Shown here: in pieces, positions 1 through 7,726 of the stretch
Numbering within the stretch: position 1 is the first letter of the stretch
Layout: each line of letters begins with the position of its first letter
Assembly (NCBI RefSeq): GCF_000993785.3
Contig: NZ_CP009922.3
Span: 4,712,001 to 4,776,000, forward strand
Reading direction: 5' to 3'
From: Streptomyces xiamenensis
GTDB taxonomy: Bacteria; Actinomycetota; Actinomycetes; Streptomycetales; Streptomycetaceae
Length of the DNA: 64,000 nt
The notes under the pieces: model-generated
Databases searched by the model: none
What the model was told of the DNA's origin: nothing
The model's input: the letters and a program-made list of their open reading frames with translations, nothing else
Translations under genes and position numbers: made by a program

Positions 1-572
1 CCGCTCTCCCCGCCCACATGAAGCAACTCCTCCAGTGCCACCACATTGGCAAGTGACAACTGGCTGAATACCGCGTGGAGTTCCTCCAGGGTGATGTCCA
101 TCTCCCGGGCCACCTCGGACTCCGAGGGGGTGCGGCGCAGCGACGCCTCCAAGGTGGCGTAGGCCCGCTCGATGGCGCGTGCCTTCTGCCGCACCGAGCG
201 CGGGATCCAGTCCAGGGCCCGCAGTTCGTCGATCATCGCGCCGCGGATCCGGGTGATGGCGTAGGTCTCGAACTTGATGGAGCGCTCTGGGTCGAACTTC
301 TCGATCGCGTCGATCAGACCGAACACCCCGGAGGAGACGAAGTCGGCCTGCTCCACATTGGGTGGCAGCCCCACACTCACCCGGCCCGCCACGTACTTCA
401 CCAGGGGGGAGTAATGCAGGATCAGCTGCTCCCGCAGCCGCTCGTCGCCGGTGGCCTTGTAGGTGCGCCACAGCCCATCGAGCGAGGTGGGCGCGGCGGG
501 AAGCGTCGCGCTCTCCACCACGGCCGGTGCGGCCGGCGCCGGGTGCGCGGGCCCGGGAGAGTGCTGGGGCAT
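1..572 (-). CDS. whiG: RNA polymerase sigma factor WhiG (3' end cut by window edge)
   Basis: This encodes the N-terminal 190 residues of a sigma-28/FliA-class sigma factor that commits Streptomyces aerial hyphae to sporulation. After a proline/alanine-rich leader, region 1.2/2 is plain: LREQLILHYSPLVKYVAG, VGLPPNVEQADFVSSGVFGL, then the region 2.4/3 stretch RIRGAMIDELRALDWIPRSV. The protein continues through region 3 (RRTPSESEVAREMDI) and leaves the window at VALEELLHVGG. The start ATG at 572-570 gives MPQH, which matches the WhiG N-terminus I remember from S. coelicolor; no strong ribosome binding site precedes it. It lies 154 bp downstream of dprA in the same direction. Identification is firm; the 3' end is not visible. 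Confidence 0.96.
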   Translation of the reverse strand, partial: MPQHSPGPAHPAPAAPAVVESATLPAAPTSLDGLWRTYKATGDERLREQLILHYSPLVKYVAGRVSVGLPPNVEQADFVSSGVFGLIDAIEKFDPERSIKFETYAITRIRGAMIDELRALDWIPRSVRQKARAIERAYATLEASLRRTPSESEVAREMDITLEELHAVFSQLSLANVVALEELLHVGGES

Positions 573-726
573 GCGTTGTCTTGAGCCGTTCTGCAGGGAT
601 CTGAGCGGGTGATGCGGAGTTCCGGGATGGCGAACTCTGTGAGCGTAGCGTGACTGGTGGGTCGCTTTGTGCAGGTGGCCGAAGTTGACCGATGCGCAGA
701 TACGTTCCGCTGGCCGCACCGTCGTG

Positions 727-1893
727 TTACGCCCCCGCACCAACGTGTGACACGGAGGGGAGGGCGTGTCGGCCGTGGCAATGCCGTAACTGCCAGCGAT
801 CGCCAACATGTTCGACAAAGCCGAGGGAGCCGAGTTCGAGCAGCCGGGCCAGAGCCGTGTCGGCGGCCATGCAGGCCCCGCGGGCGACCTCCGCCACCGT
901 GACCGCTCCCGAGGCCGGCAGCGCGTCCAGCACCCGACCCGCCGTCTCACCCAGCAGATCACGGGGAACCACCGGGCCGGCCTCCGTGTCCGCCACCTCC
1001 CCCATGTCACCGACGAGCTCGATGACCTCGTCCGCCCCGCCCACCAAGGTCGCCTCCTGACGGATCAGCCGGTGCGCCCCTGCCGAGAGCCCCGAGGTCA
1101 CCGGGCCCGGCACCGCCATCAGATGCCGCCCGAGCCCGGCCGCCCGCCGGGCGGTGATCAGCGAACCGCTGCGCAATGCGGCCTCCACCACCACCGTCCC
1201 GCGGCTCAGCGCGGCGATCACCCGGTTCCGCTGCACGAACCTGCCCCGGGTGGGACGTTCCCCCGGTGGCAGCTCGCTGACCAGCAGCCCGCTCTCGGCG
1301 ATCCGGCTCAGCAGTTCCCGGTGGCCGGCCGGGTAGGCCACATCGAGACCGCAGGCCAGAACGGCCACCGTGGGGCCGGCCACCGCGAGCGCGCCGCGGT
1401 GCGCCGCGCCGTCGATCCCGTACGCGGCACCCGAGATCACCGTCCAGCCGCGCTCGGCGAGCGCGGCTCCCAGCTCCGAGGCCATGTGTCCCCCGTAGTC
1501 GGTGCACGCCCGCGCTCCCACCAAGGAGACCGACCGCAGTGCCACGAACCGCAGTGAGCAGCCGCCGCGCGCCCACAGAGCAACGGGGCGGGTCTCCCCG
1601 AGATCGTCCAACTGTCCGGGCCACTCCCAGTCACCCGGGCACACCAGCCGGCCGCCGCATCGGGCCATCTCCTCCAGGTCGGGGCCCGGCGTGGCCCGCT
1701 CGGCCCGCAGCCGCAGGCCGGCCCAGCGGCCGGCCGACACCTCCGGCAGCGGCTCGTCCCGCTCAAGGGCACGCCACACCCGTTCGGCGCCCAGCCGGGC
1801 CAGCTGCCGGCCCATGAGTTCGTCCCCGGGCTCGATCACCCCGGTGAGCGCCGCCCGTGCCAGCCGTTCCTCGTGCGATACCGAGCCGCTCAC
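727..1893 (-). CDS. dprA: DNA-processing protein DprA (Smf)
   Basis: This is a 388-residue DprA/Smf protein, which binds single-stranded DNA and loads RecA during transformation; its role in non-competent Streptomyces is unclear. The Rossmann-like core is visible (SLVGARACTDYGG, ISGAAYGIDGAAHRGAL, LACGLDVAYPAGH, RSGSLITARRAAGLGRHLMA), with a C-terminal winged-helix-like segment after about residue 300. The start overlaps the end of the comM-like gene by four bases (ATGA), so the genes are probably translationally coupled. One leucine codon near the 3' end (787-789 on the plus strand) is TTA, which in Streptomyces needs the bldA tRNA; this is unusual for a gene in a housekeeping cluster. Confidence 0.95.
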   Translation of the reverse strand: MSGSVSHEERLARAALTGVIEPGDELMGRQLARLGAERVWRALERDEPLPEVSAGRWAGLRLRAERATPGPDLEEMARCGGRLVCPGDWEWPGQLDDLGETRPVALWARGGCSLRFVALRSVSLVGARACTDYGGHMASELGAALAERGWTVISGAAYGIDGAAHRGALAVAGPTVAVLACGLDVAYPAGHRELLSRIAESGLLVSELPPGERPTRGRFVQRNRVIAALSRGTVVVEAALRSGSLITARRAAGLGRHLMAVPGPVTSGLSAGAHRLIRQEATLVGGADEVIELVGDMGEVADTEAGPVVPRDLLGETAGRVLDALPASGAVTVAEVARGACMAADTALARLLELGSLGFVEHVGDRWQLRHCHGRHALPSVSHVGAGA

Positions 1894-3509
1894 GGCAGAC
1901 TCCCCGCCACCCCGGCGCCCCGTCGTACCCCGGTGCGGAACTCCAGAGCGGCATCCACGTCGTCCGCCGTGGGCCGGTCGTGCCCGGCCAGGTCCGCCAC
2001 CGTCCAGGCCACCCGCAGCACCCGGTCCAGGCCCCGGGCCGTCAGCGTGCCGCGATCCAGGTCCATCTCCGCCCTGGCCAGTGCTCCGGGGGCCGGCGCC
2101 CAGCGGCTCCGCAGCTCGTGACCCGGAGCCTCACCGTTGGTGGACCACGCCATCCCCGCGTAGCGGGCCGCGGCCCGCTCCCTGGCCGCACCCACCCGTT
2201 CCGCCACCTCGGCGGTCGACTCGCCGCCGCCCGGCGACGTCAATTCGGCCCGTCCCACCGGCTCCACCGGCACCCGCAGATCGATCCGGTCCAGCAGCGG
2301 GCCGGACAGCCGGGCCCGGTAGCGCCGCACTGTACTGGGCGGACACTCGCACTCACCGGCGGGCGAACCGTGCAGCCCGCACGGGCAGGGATTGGCGGCC
2401 AGCACCAGCAGCACCCGGGCCGGCATCCGCAGCATCCCGGCCGAGCGTGCCACCACCACCTGCCCGGACTCCAGCGGCTGCCGCAGCGCGTCCAGCACCT
2501 GGCTGCTCATCTCGGCAGCCTCGTCCAGAAAGAGCACCCCGTGGTGGGCGAGGGAGGCCGCGCCGGGCCGGGGCAGTCCGCTGCCGCCGCCCACCAGTGC
2601 GGGCAGTGAGGCGGAGTGGTGCGGGGCGCAGTACGGCGGCCGGTCCACCAGGGGACGCCCCGGCGGCAGCGAACCGCTCACCGAGTGCACCGCCGTGACC
2701 TCCAGCGCCTCCTGGCGGGTGAGCGGCGGCAGCAGTCCCGGCAGCCGCTCGGCCAGCATGGTCTTGCCCGCACCGGGCGAGCCCTTGAGGAACAGATGGT
2801 GCCGCCCGGCCGCCGCCACCTCCAGCGCCCGGCGGGCCAGCCGCTGGCCCGCCACCTCCGCCAGATCGGGTGGCCGCTCCGTTCCGTCGAAGGTGCGATA
2901 CAGGCCGCCCGGCCGCGGATAGCCCCAGCTCGCGCCATGTGCCCCGGGGCCGGCTCCCTCGGGCCCGGTCCCGGGCGTGGGCTCCTCCGGCACCGGCTCA
3001 CCGGCCAGTACCGCGATCAGCTGCCGCAGGCTGCGTACCCCCAGCACCGCCACGTCCGGCACCAGCGCCGCCTCGGCGGCGGTCTGCTCGGGCACCACCA
3101 CCTGCCGGTATCCGGCCTCCGCCGCGGTGAGCACGGCGGGCAGCACCCCGCGCACCGGCCGGACCCCGCCGTCCAGGCCCAGCTCCCCGATCAGCAGCAG
3201 GTCCGCGATCGCCTTGGGGTCGATGCGTTCGGCCGCCGCCAGGACGGCGCAGGCCACGGCCAGGTCGAAGCCGCTGCCGCGCTTGGGCACCGCCGCCGGG
3301 CTGAGCCCCACGGTGAGTTTCTTCTGCGGCCACTCGGCGCCCGAGTTGAGCACCGCTGCCCGCACCCGGTCCCGGCTCTCGTTCAGCGTTCGGTCGGCGA
3401 GGCCGACCAGGGTGAAGGCCGCCAACCCCGGCTCCAGATCCGCCTGCACCTCCACCACGACGCCCTCGACCCCGACGAGAGCGACGGCTCCGGTACGCGC
3501 GAACCCCAT
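1890..3509 (-). CDS. YifB/ComM-family Mg-chelatase-like AAA+ ATPase
   Basis: A 539-residue protein with the YifB/ComM architecture: an N-terminal ChlI-like domain (about residues 1-180, with LVGLADRTLNESRDRVRAA and LTVGLSPAAVPKRGSGFDLA), then an AAA+ domain with Walker A GSPGAGKT and Walker B VLFLDEAAEM, a cysteine-rich loop NPCPCGLHGSPAGECECPP and a C-terminal Mg-chelatase helical domain. In competent bacteria ComM is a hexameric branch-migration helicase acting in natural transformation; here the role is inferred only from the family. The reading frame stays open far upstream, but the start ATG at 3509 is chosen because it overlaps the yraN stop (TGATG) and gives the conserved MGFARTGAVALVGVEG N-terminus. 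Confidence 0.93.
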   Translation of the reverse strand: MGFARTGAVALVGVEGVVVEVQADLEPGLAAFTLVGLADRTLNESRDRVRAAVLNSGAEWPQKKLTVGLSPAAVPKRGSGFDLAVACAVLAAAERIDPKAIADLLLIGELGLDGGVRPVRGVLPAVLTAAEAGYRQVVVPEQTAAEAALVPDVAVLGVRSLRQLIAVLAGEPVPEEPTPGTGPEGAGPGAHGASWGYPRPGGLYRTFDGTERPPDLAEVAGQRLARRALEVAAAGRHHLFLKGSPGAGKTMLAERLPGLLPPLTRQEALEVTAVHSVSGSLPPGRPLVDRPPYCAPHHSASLPALVGGGSGLPRPGAASLAHHGVLFLDEAAEMSSQVLDALRQPLESGQVVVARSAGMLRMPARVLLVLAANPCPCGLHGSPAGECECPPSTVRRYRARLSGPLLDRIDLRVPVEPVGRAELTSPGGGESTAEVAERVGAARERAAARYAGMAWSTNGEAPGHELRSRWAPAPGALARAEMDLDRGTLTARGLDRVLRVAWTVADLAGHDRPTADDVDAALEFRTGVRRGAGVAGSLP

Positions 3510-3916
3510 CACGCCACCCCCTTGGCGTGCTCCACGACCGGAGCACCTCGGCGGGGCAGCAGCACCCCGATCAGATCGATCCGTACCCCGCCGGCCGGCG
3601 GGGTGCCGTACGCCGGCAGCCAGCGTTCGCTCAGCCACCACTCGGCCAGCCGTCGCAGCCGTTCCGCCTTGCTGGGCGTCACGCCCGCCATCGGGTGCTG
3701 GAACCCCGCTCCCCTGCGGGTCTTCACCTCGCACACCAGCACGGCCCCGGCCCGGCCGGGCTCCCGGGCCACGATGTCGATCTCCCCGGCCCGGCAGCGC
3801 CAGTTCCGCTCCAGCACGGTCGTGCCCGCGGCCGCCAGCCGCCGTACCGCCAGGTCCTCTCCGAACCGGCCCAGCGCTCCTCGCTGTCCTCCGGTGCGTC
3901 CCGTCGCACGCGCCAT
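3509..3916 (-). CDS. UPF0102 (YraN) family nuclease-like protein
   Basis: A 135-residue member of the YraN/UPF0102 family, which has a Holliday-junction-resolvase-like endonuclease fold but no settled function. The family signatures are present: LGRFGEDLAVRRLAAAG, RCRAGEIDIVARE, VCEVKTRRGAGF and the C-terminal VRIDLIGV. The acidic and lysine residues of the PD-(D/E)XK-type core (E and D of GEID, then EVK) are intact. The ribosome binding site GGAGGTGAT is a few bases upstream of the ATG. It is the first gene of the minus-strand group yraN, comM-like, dprA, whiG, and its stop overlaps the next start by one base. It is divergent from rpsB. Confidence 0.93.
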   Translation of the reverse strand: MARATGRTGGQRGALGRFGEDLAVRRLAAAGTTVLERNWRCRAGEIDIVAREPGRAGAVLVCEVKTRRGAGFQHPMAGVTPSKAERLRRLAEWWLSERWLPAYGTPPAGGVRIDLIGVLLPRRGAPVVEHAKGVA

Positions 3917-3971
3917 CGCGCATCACCTCCGCCCCGGACGGTGCCCCAGCCGGAGGAAGCCCGCGGGGGCC

Positions 3972-3998
3972 TGTGGACAACCCCGGGGGTGTGGACAA
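3972..3998 (-). promoter_or_regulatory. Pair of DnaA-box-like 9-mers
   Basis: TGTGGACAA occurs at 3972-3980 and again at 3990-3998; both read TTGTCCACA on the minus strand, the preferred DnaA box of Streptomyces. They have the same orientation with starts 18 bp apart, and the second touches the inverted repeat at 3997-4026. No dnaA or dnaN lies nearby, so this is not oriC. It could be a DnaA-responsive promoter element or a titration site. Confidence 0.55.
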
Positions 3999-4026
3999 CC
4001 CGTTCACCCTTGCGGGTGAACGGGTT
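3997..4026. repeat. Perfect 13-bp inverted repeat upstream of yraN and rpsB
   Basis: The arms AACCCGTTCACCC (3997-4009) and its exact complement (4014-4026) are separated by four bases. There is no T-tract, and neither flanking gene ends here, so an operator or a transcript-insulating hairpin is more likely than a classical terminator. Confidence 0.7.
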
Positions 4027-4249
4027 CCCGTCGTGGCGGGGTCCGCGGGCGCCCGGACGGCCACCGATGGGCTGTCGCCCCGCATGCCTGGGGTCCCGTA
4101 CACTTCTGGTGGCGATCCGGGGACCCGGATCGACCTCGCATGCCCCGCCACCACCGCGTCCCGGCCTCGCAGCCGAAGCGCTGAGGTGGCCGCGACACTC
4201 GGTCCGCGGGACAGCCTTCACCGGCTTCCCCGGCACAGCGCGCAGGGGC

Positions 4250-4282
4250 GTCAGGAGCGCCGGCCGCCCGGCCGGCGCTGAC
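4250..4282 (+). promoter_or_regulatory. Bulged stem-loop in the rpsB leader
   Basis: GTCAG and CGCCGGCC on the 5' side (4250-4254 and 4258-4265, split by a GAG bulge) pair with GGCCGGCG and CTGAC (4270-4282) around a four-base loop. The stem ends 13 bases before the rpsB ribosome binding site. An asymmetric bulge in a long stem just before the start is typical of ribosomal-protein autoregulatory sites, so S2 binding is a reasonable guess. Confidence 0.45.
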
Positions 4283-4308
4283 AACCGAGTACCACGAGGA
4301 GAACGGCC

Positions 4309-5184
4309 ATGGCCGTCGTCACGATGCGGGAGCTGCTGGAGAGCGGCGTCCACTTCGGGCACCAGACCCGCCGCTGGAACCCGAAGATGAAGCGCTTCAT
4401 CTTCACCGAGCGCAACGGCATCTACATCATCGACCTGCTCCAGTCGCTGTCGTACATCGACCGCGCCTACGAGTTCGTCAAGGAGACCGTCGCCCACGGC
4501 GGCACGGTCATGTTCGTCGGCACCAAGAAGCAGGCTCAGCAGGCCATCGCGGAGCAGGCGACCCGGGTTGGCATGCCCTTCGTCAACCAGCGCTGGCTCG
4601 GCGGCATGCTCACCAACTTCTCCACCGTGCACAAGCGCCTCCAGCGCCTCAAGGAGCTGGAGCAGATCGACTTCGAGGACGTGGCCGCCTCCGGCCTGAC
4701 CAAGAAGGAACTGCTCGTTCTCTCCCGCGAGAAGGCCAAGCTGGAGAAGACCCTGGGCGGTATCCGCGACATGCAGAAGGTGCCCAGCGCCGTCTGGATC
4801 GTGGACACCAAGAAGGAGCACATCGCCGTCGGCGAGGCCCGCAAGCTCAACATCCCGGTGGTCGCGATCCTCGACACCAACTGCGACCCGGACGAGGTCG
4901 ACTACAAGATCCCCGGCAACGACGACGCGATCCGCTCCGTCACGCTGCTCACCCGGGTCATCGCCGACGCCGTCGCCGAGGGCCTGATCTCCCGCTCCGG
5001 TGCCGCCGAGGCGGCCAAGGGCGGCGAGAAGGCGGCCGCCGAGCCGCTGCCCGAGTGGGAGCGCGAGCTGCTGGAGCGCGGTGAGTCCGCCGAGGCCAAG
5101 GCCGAGGACAAGCCCGCCGAGCAGGCCCCCGCCGAGGCCGCCCCCGAGGCCCCCGCGGCGGACACCCCCGCCGAGCAGGGCTGA
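4309..5184 (+). CDS. rpsB: 30S ribosomal protein S2
   Basis: Ribosomal protein S2 (291 residues), needed late in 30S assembly and for docking S1-type proteins. Conserved S2 blocks are clear: LLESGVHFGHQTRRWNPKM near the N-terminus, FVGTKKQAQ, FVNQRWLGGMLTNF, LEKTLGGIRDMQ and the C-terminal VAILDTNCDPDEVDYKIPGN. As in other actinobacteria it carries a long alanine/glutamate-rich acidic tail (about residues 228-291). The start ATG has GAGGAG eight bases upstream. It heads the translation cluster with tsf 51 bp downstream. Confidence 0.98.
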   Translation: MAVVTMRELLESGVHFGHQTRRWNPKMKRFIFTERNGIYIIDLLQSLSYIDRAYEFVKETVAHGGTVMFVGTKKQAQQAIAEQATRVGMPFVNQRWLGGMLTNFSTVHKRLQRLKELEQIDFEDVAASGLTKKELLVLSREKAKLEKTLGGIRDMQKVPSAVWIVDTKKEHIAVGEARKLNIPVVAILDTNCDPDEVDYKIPGNDDAIRSVTLLTRVIADAVAEGLISRSGAAEAAKGGEKAAAEPLPEWERELLERGESAEAKAEDKPAEQAPAEAAPEAPAADTPAEQG

Positions 5185-5235
5185 CGCGAGCCGCAGAGCG
5201 ATTCATCGACATTCCGGGAAGAGAATCAGACAACC

Positions 5236-6081
5236 ATGGCGAACTACACCGCCGCTGACGTCAAGAAGCTCCGTGAGCTGACCGGCGCCGGCATGATGGA
5301 CTGCAAGAAGGCGCTGGACGAGGCCGAGGGCAACGTCGACAAGGCCGTTGAGATCCTGCGCGTCAAGGGGCAGAAGGGTGTGGCCAAGCGTGAGAGCCGC
5401 ACCACCGAGAACGGCGCCGTCACCTCGCTGATCTCCGACGACGCCACCTCCGGTGTGCTGGTCGAGCTCAAGTGCGAGACGGACTTCGTCGCCAAGGGCG
5501 AGAAGTTCCAGGCCGCACTCGCCACCATCGCGCAGCACGTCTCCGCGACCGCCCCCGCGGACCTGGAGACCCTGCTGGCCTCGGAGATCGAGCCCGGCAA
5601 GTCCGTGCAGGCGTACGTCGACGAGGCCAACGCGACCCTGGGCGAGAAGATCGTTCTCGACCGCTTCGCGCGCTTCACCGGCGGCTACGTCGGCTCCTAC
5701 CTGCACCGCACCAACCCCGACCTGCCGCCGCAGGTGGGTGTGCTGGTGGAGCTGGCCGAGGCCGGCGACCAGGCCGCCCAGGTGGTCAAGGACGTCGCGC
5801 AGCACATCGCCGCGTTCGGCCCGCGCTACCTGTCCCGCGAGGACGTGCCCGCCGAGCTGGTCGACTCCGAGCGTCGCGTCGCCGAGGCGACCGCCCGCGA
5901 GGAGGGCAAGCCCGAGGCCGCCCTGGCGCGCATCGTCGAGGGTCGGGTGAACGGCTTCTACAAGGAGAACGTTCTCCTCGACCAGGCCTTCGCGAAGGAC
6001 AACAAGAAGACGGTGCAGAAGGTCCTGACCGAGGCGGGCGCCACGGTCAAGAACTTCGCCCGCTTCCGCGTCGGCGCCTGA
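5236..6081 (+). CDS. tsf: Translation elongation factor Ts
   Basis: EF-Ts (281 residues), the nucleotide exchange factor for EF-Tu in the cytoplasm. The N-terminal UBA-like domain (AADVKKLRELTGAGMMDCKK) and the EF-Tu-contacting core (VELKCETDFVAKGEKF) are intact, followed by the dimerisation domain and the C-terminal module ENVLLDQAFAKDNKKTV. It follows rpsB after 51 bp, with a purine-rich GGGAAGAG ribosome binding site, and is almost certainly co-transcribed with it. Length is normal for streptomycetes. Confidence 0.98.
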   Translation: MANYTAADVKKLRELTGAGMMDCKKALDEAEGNVDKAVEILRVKGQKGVAKRESRTTENGAVTSLISDDATSGVLVELKCETDFVAKGEKFQAALATIAQHVSATAPADLETLLASEIEPGKSVQAYVDEANATLGEKIVLDRFARFTGGYVGSYLHRTNPDLPPQVGVLVELAEAGDQAAQVVKDVAQHIAAFGPRYLSREDVPAELVDSERRVAEATAREEGKPEAALARIVEGRVNGFYKENVLLDQAFAKDNKKTVQKVLTEAGATVKNFARFRVGA

Positions 6082-6161
6082 TCACGGAATCCGTCCCGCG
6101 CCATCGGCGGCGGACGGGACCGCGCCCGGCTATTGTCGGGGGCGGCAGGCCGTACGGCCGA

Positions 6162-6179
6162 GCCGGGTCAGGACCCGGC
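6162..6179 (+). terminator. Compact hairpin downstream of tsf
   Basis: GCCGGGTC (6162-6169) pairs with GACCCGGC (6172-6179) across a two-base gap, so the real loop is larger and the stem shorter. It lies 80 bp after tsf and may end or attenuate rpsB-tsf transcription. There is no T-tract. Confidence 0.4.
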
Positions 6180-6198
6180 CGGCCGCAGTTGTGACGAG

Positions 6199-6246
6199 GA
6201 GGCCATTGCCGAACAGGACCGTCAAGGATCCACGGGCAATGGCCTC
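6199..6246 (+). promoter_or_regulatory. Perfect 12-bp stem in the pyrH leader
   Basis: GAGGCCATTGCC (6199-6210) and its exact complement (6235-6246) flank a 24-base loop and end 26 bases before the pyrH start. The 3' arm precedes the pyrH ribosome binding site ACGAGGAG. It could be a terminator or attenuator for read-through from tsf, or a control element for UMP kinase synthesis. Confidence 0.45.
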
Positions 6247-6272
6247 TTCAGCATGCGCACGAGGAGATTTCC

Positions 6273-7043
6273 ATGAACCAGGGCGCCGCCGCCGCCGAAA
6301 GGACGGACGGCAAGGACGTCACACCTCCCCGCTTTCTCCTGAAGCTTTCGGGAGAGGCCTTCGCGGGCAATGGAGGGCTCGGCGTCGACCCCGACATCGT
6401 CCACAAGATGGCGCGGGAGATCGCCGCCGTGGTCCGGGACGGTGCTCAGATCGCCGTGGTCATCGGCGGCGGGAACTTCTTCCGCGGGGCCGAACTCCAG
6501 CAGCGCGGCATGGACCGGGCCAGGTCCGACTACATGGGCATGCTGGGCACGGTGATGAACTGCCTCGCGCTCCAGGACTTCCTGGAGAAGGAGGGCATCG
6601 ACTCCCGGGTGCAGACGGCGATCACCATGGGACAGGTCGCCGAGCCGTACATTCCGCTGCGCGCGGTGCGGCACCTGGAGAAGGGCCGGGTCGTCATCTT
6701 CGGCGCCGGCATGGGCATGCCCTACTTCTCCACCGACACCACGGCCGCCCAGCGTGCGCTGGAGATCAACGCCGAGGCGCTGCTGATGGGCAAGAACGGG
6801 GTCGACGGAGTCTACGACTCCGACCCGGCCAAGAACCCCGACGCGGTGAAGTACGACGCCCTCGATTACGGCGAGGTCATCACGCGCGATCTGCGGGTCG
6901 CCGATGCCACAGCCATCACGCTGTGCCGGGACAATTCGCTCCCCATTCTGGTCTTCGAACTGCTGGCCGAAGGCAATATCGCCCGCGCCGTAAAGGGTGA
7001 GAAGATCGGCACGCTCGTGAACAGCCAGGGCCGACGGGCCTGA
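6273..7043 (+). CDS. pyrH: UMP kinase (uridylate kinase)
   Basis: A 256-residue bacterial UMP kinase, which converts UMP to UDP in pyrimidine nucleotide synthesis. Amino-acid-kinase fold motifs are visible: LKLSGEAFAG (phosphate loop), VIGGGNFFRGAELQQRGMDR, MGMLGTVMNCLALQDFLE, the acceptor region VIFGAGMGMPYFSTDT and the uridine/metal segment KNGVDGVYDSDPAKNP. The ATG is preceded by GAGGAG. A roughly 190-bp gap with two hairpins separates it from tsf, so it may have its own promoter. frr follows after 44 bp. Confidence 0.97.
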   Translation: MNQGAAAAERTDGKDVTPPRFLLKLSGEAFAGNGGLGVDPDIVHKMAREIAAVVRDGAQIAVVIGGGNFFRGAELQQRGMDRARSDYMGMLGTVMNCLALQDFLEKEGIDSRVQTAITMGQVAEPYIPLRAVRHLEKGRVVIFGAGMGMPYFSTDTTAAQRALEINAEALLMGKNGVDGVYDSDPAKNPDAVKYDALDYGEVITRDLRVADATAITLCRDNSLPILVFELLAEGNIARAVKGEKIGTLVNSQGRRA

Positions 7044-7087
7044 CCGCCCGTCACGTCACGTCATACACATCGAACCAGGAGCACGTG

Positions 7088-7645
7088 GTGATCGAAGAAG
7101 CCCTCCTCGAGGCTGAGGAGAAGATGGAGAAGGCAGTCGTCGTCGCCAAGGAGGATCTGGCCGCGATCCGTACCGGCCGTGCCCACCCGGCGATGTTCAA
7201 CAAGATCGTGGCCGAGTACTACGGCGCGATGACCCCGATCAACCAGCTGGCCTCGTTCTCGGTGCCCGAGGCCCGGATGGCGGTGGTGACCCCGTTCGAC
7301 AAGACCGCGCTGCGCAACATCGAGCAGGCGATCCGCGACTCGGACCTGGGCGTCAACCCCACCAACGACGGTCACATCATCCGGGTGGTCCTTCCCGAAC
7401 TGAGCGAGGAACGGCGCCGGGACTACATCAAGGTCGCCAAGACCAAGGGCGAGGACGCCAAGATCTCGATCCGCGGGGTGCGCCGCAAGGCCAAGGAATC
7501 GATCGACAAGTCCGTTAAGGACGGCGAGGTCGGCGAGGACGAGGGCCGGCGCGCGGAGAAGGAACTGGACGACACCACCAGCAAGTACGTCGCCCAGGTC
7601 GATGAGCTGCTCAAGCACAAGGAAGCCGAGCTGCTCGAAATCTGA
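7088..7645 (+). CDS. frr: Ribosome recycling factor
   Basis: Ribosome recycling factor (185 residues) splits post-termination ribosomes together with EF-G. The family pattern is clear: LLEAEEKMEKAVVVAKEDLAAIRTGRA at the start, TPINQLASFSVPEAR, NDGHIIRVVLPELSEERRRDY and the C-terminal KHKEAELLEI. Two adjacent GTG codons (7085, 7088) could start translation. The second is preferred because it sits six bases after AGGAG (7077-7081) and gives the usual MIEE N-terminus. It is probably co-transcribed with pyrH. Confidence 0.96.
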   Translation: MIEEALLEAEEKMEKAVVVAKEDLAAIRTGRAHPAMFNKIVAEYYGAMTPINQLASFSVPEARMAVVTPFDKTALRNIEQAIRDSDLGVNPTNDGHIIRVVLPELSEERRRDYIKVAKTKGEDAKISIRGVRRKAKESIDKSVKDGEVGEDEGRRAEKELDDTTSKYVAQVDELLKHKEAELLEI

Positions 7646-7726
7646 GCGCCGGGCGGCGTCCCCACGTCGCCGCTCCCGCTGTCACGCCGCACCGCCGCCA
7701 CCGAAGGACGAAGGACACCGCCACCT

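Larger units (their letters stand above)
3917..4308. promoter_or_regulatory. Divergent yraN/rpsB control region and rpsB leader
   Basis: This 392-bp non-coding stretch separates yraN (minus) from rpsB (plus). From left to right it holds the yraN ribosome binding site, two DnaA-box-like 9-mers, a perfect 13-bp inverted repeat (3997-4026), a possible rpsB -10 element TACACT (4099-4104, no convincing -35), a short hairpin with arms 4114-4121/4124-4131, a larger bulged stem (4250-4282) and the rpsB ribosome binding site GAGGAG at 4296-4301. The long structured leader fits the common theme of ribosomal protein S2 regulating its own mRNA; that role is inference. Confidence 0.6.

Noticed and set aside
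3972..3998. DnaA boxes as a replication origin
   Set aside because: Only two boxes are seen, and there is no dnaA, dnaN or AT-rich unwinding region nearby.
1890..4154. A 754-codon minus-strand frame extending the comM-like gene through yraN
   Set aside because: The conserved N-terminus starts at 3509, coupled to the yraN stop; the extension is low-complexity shadow sequence.
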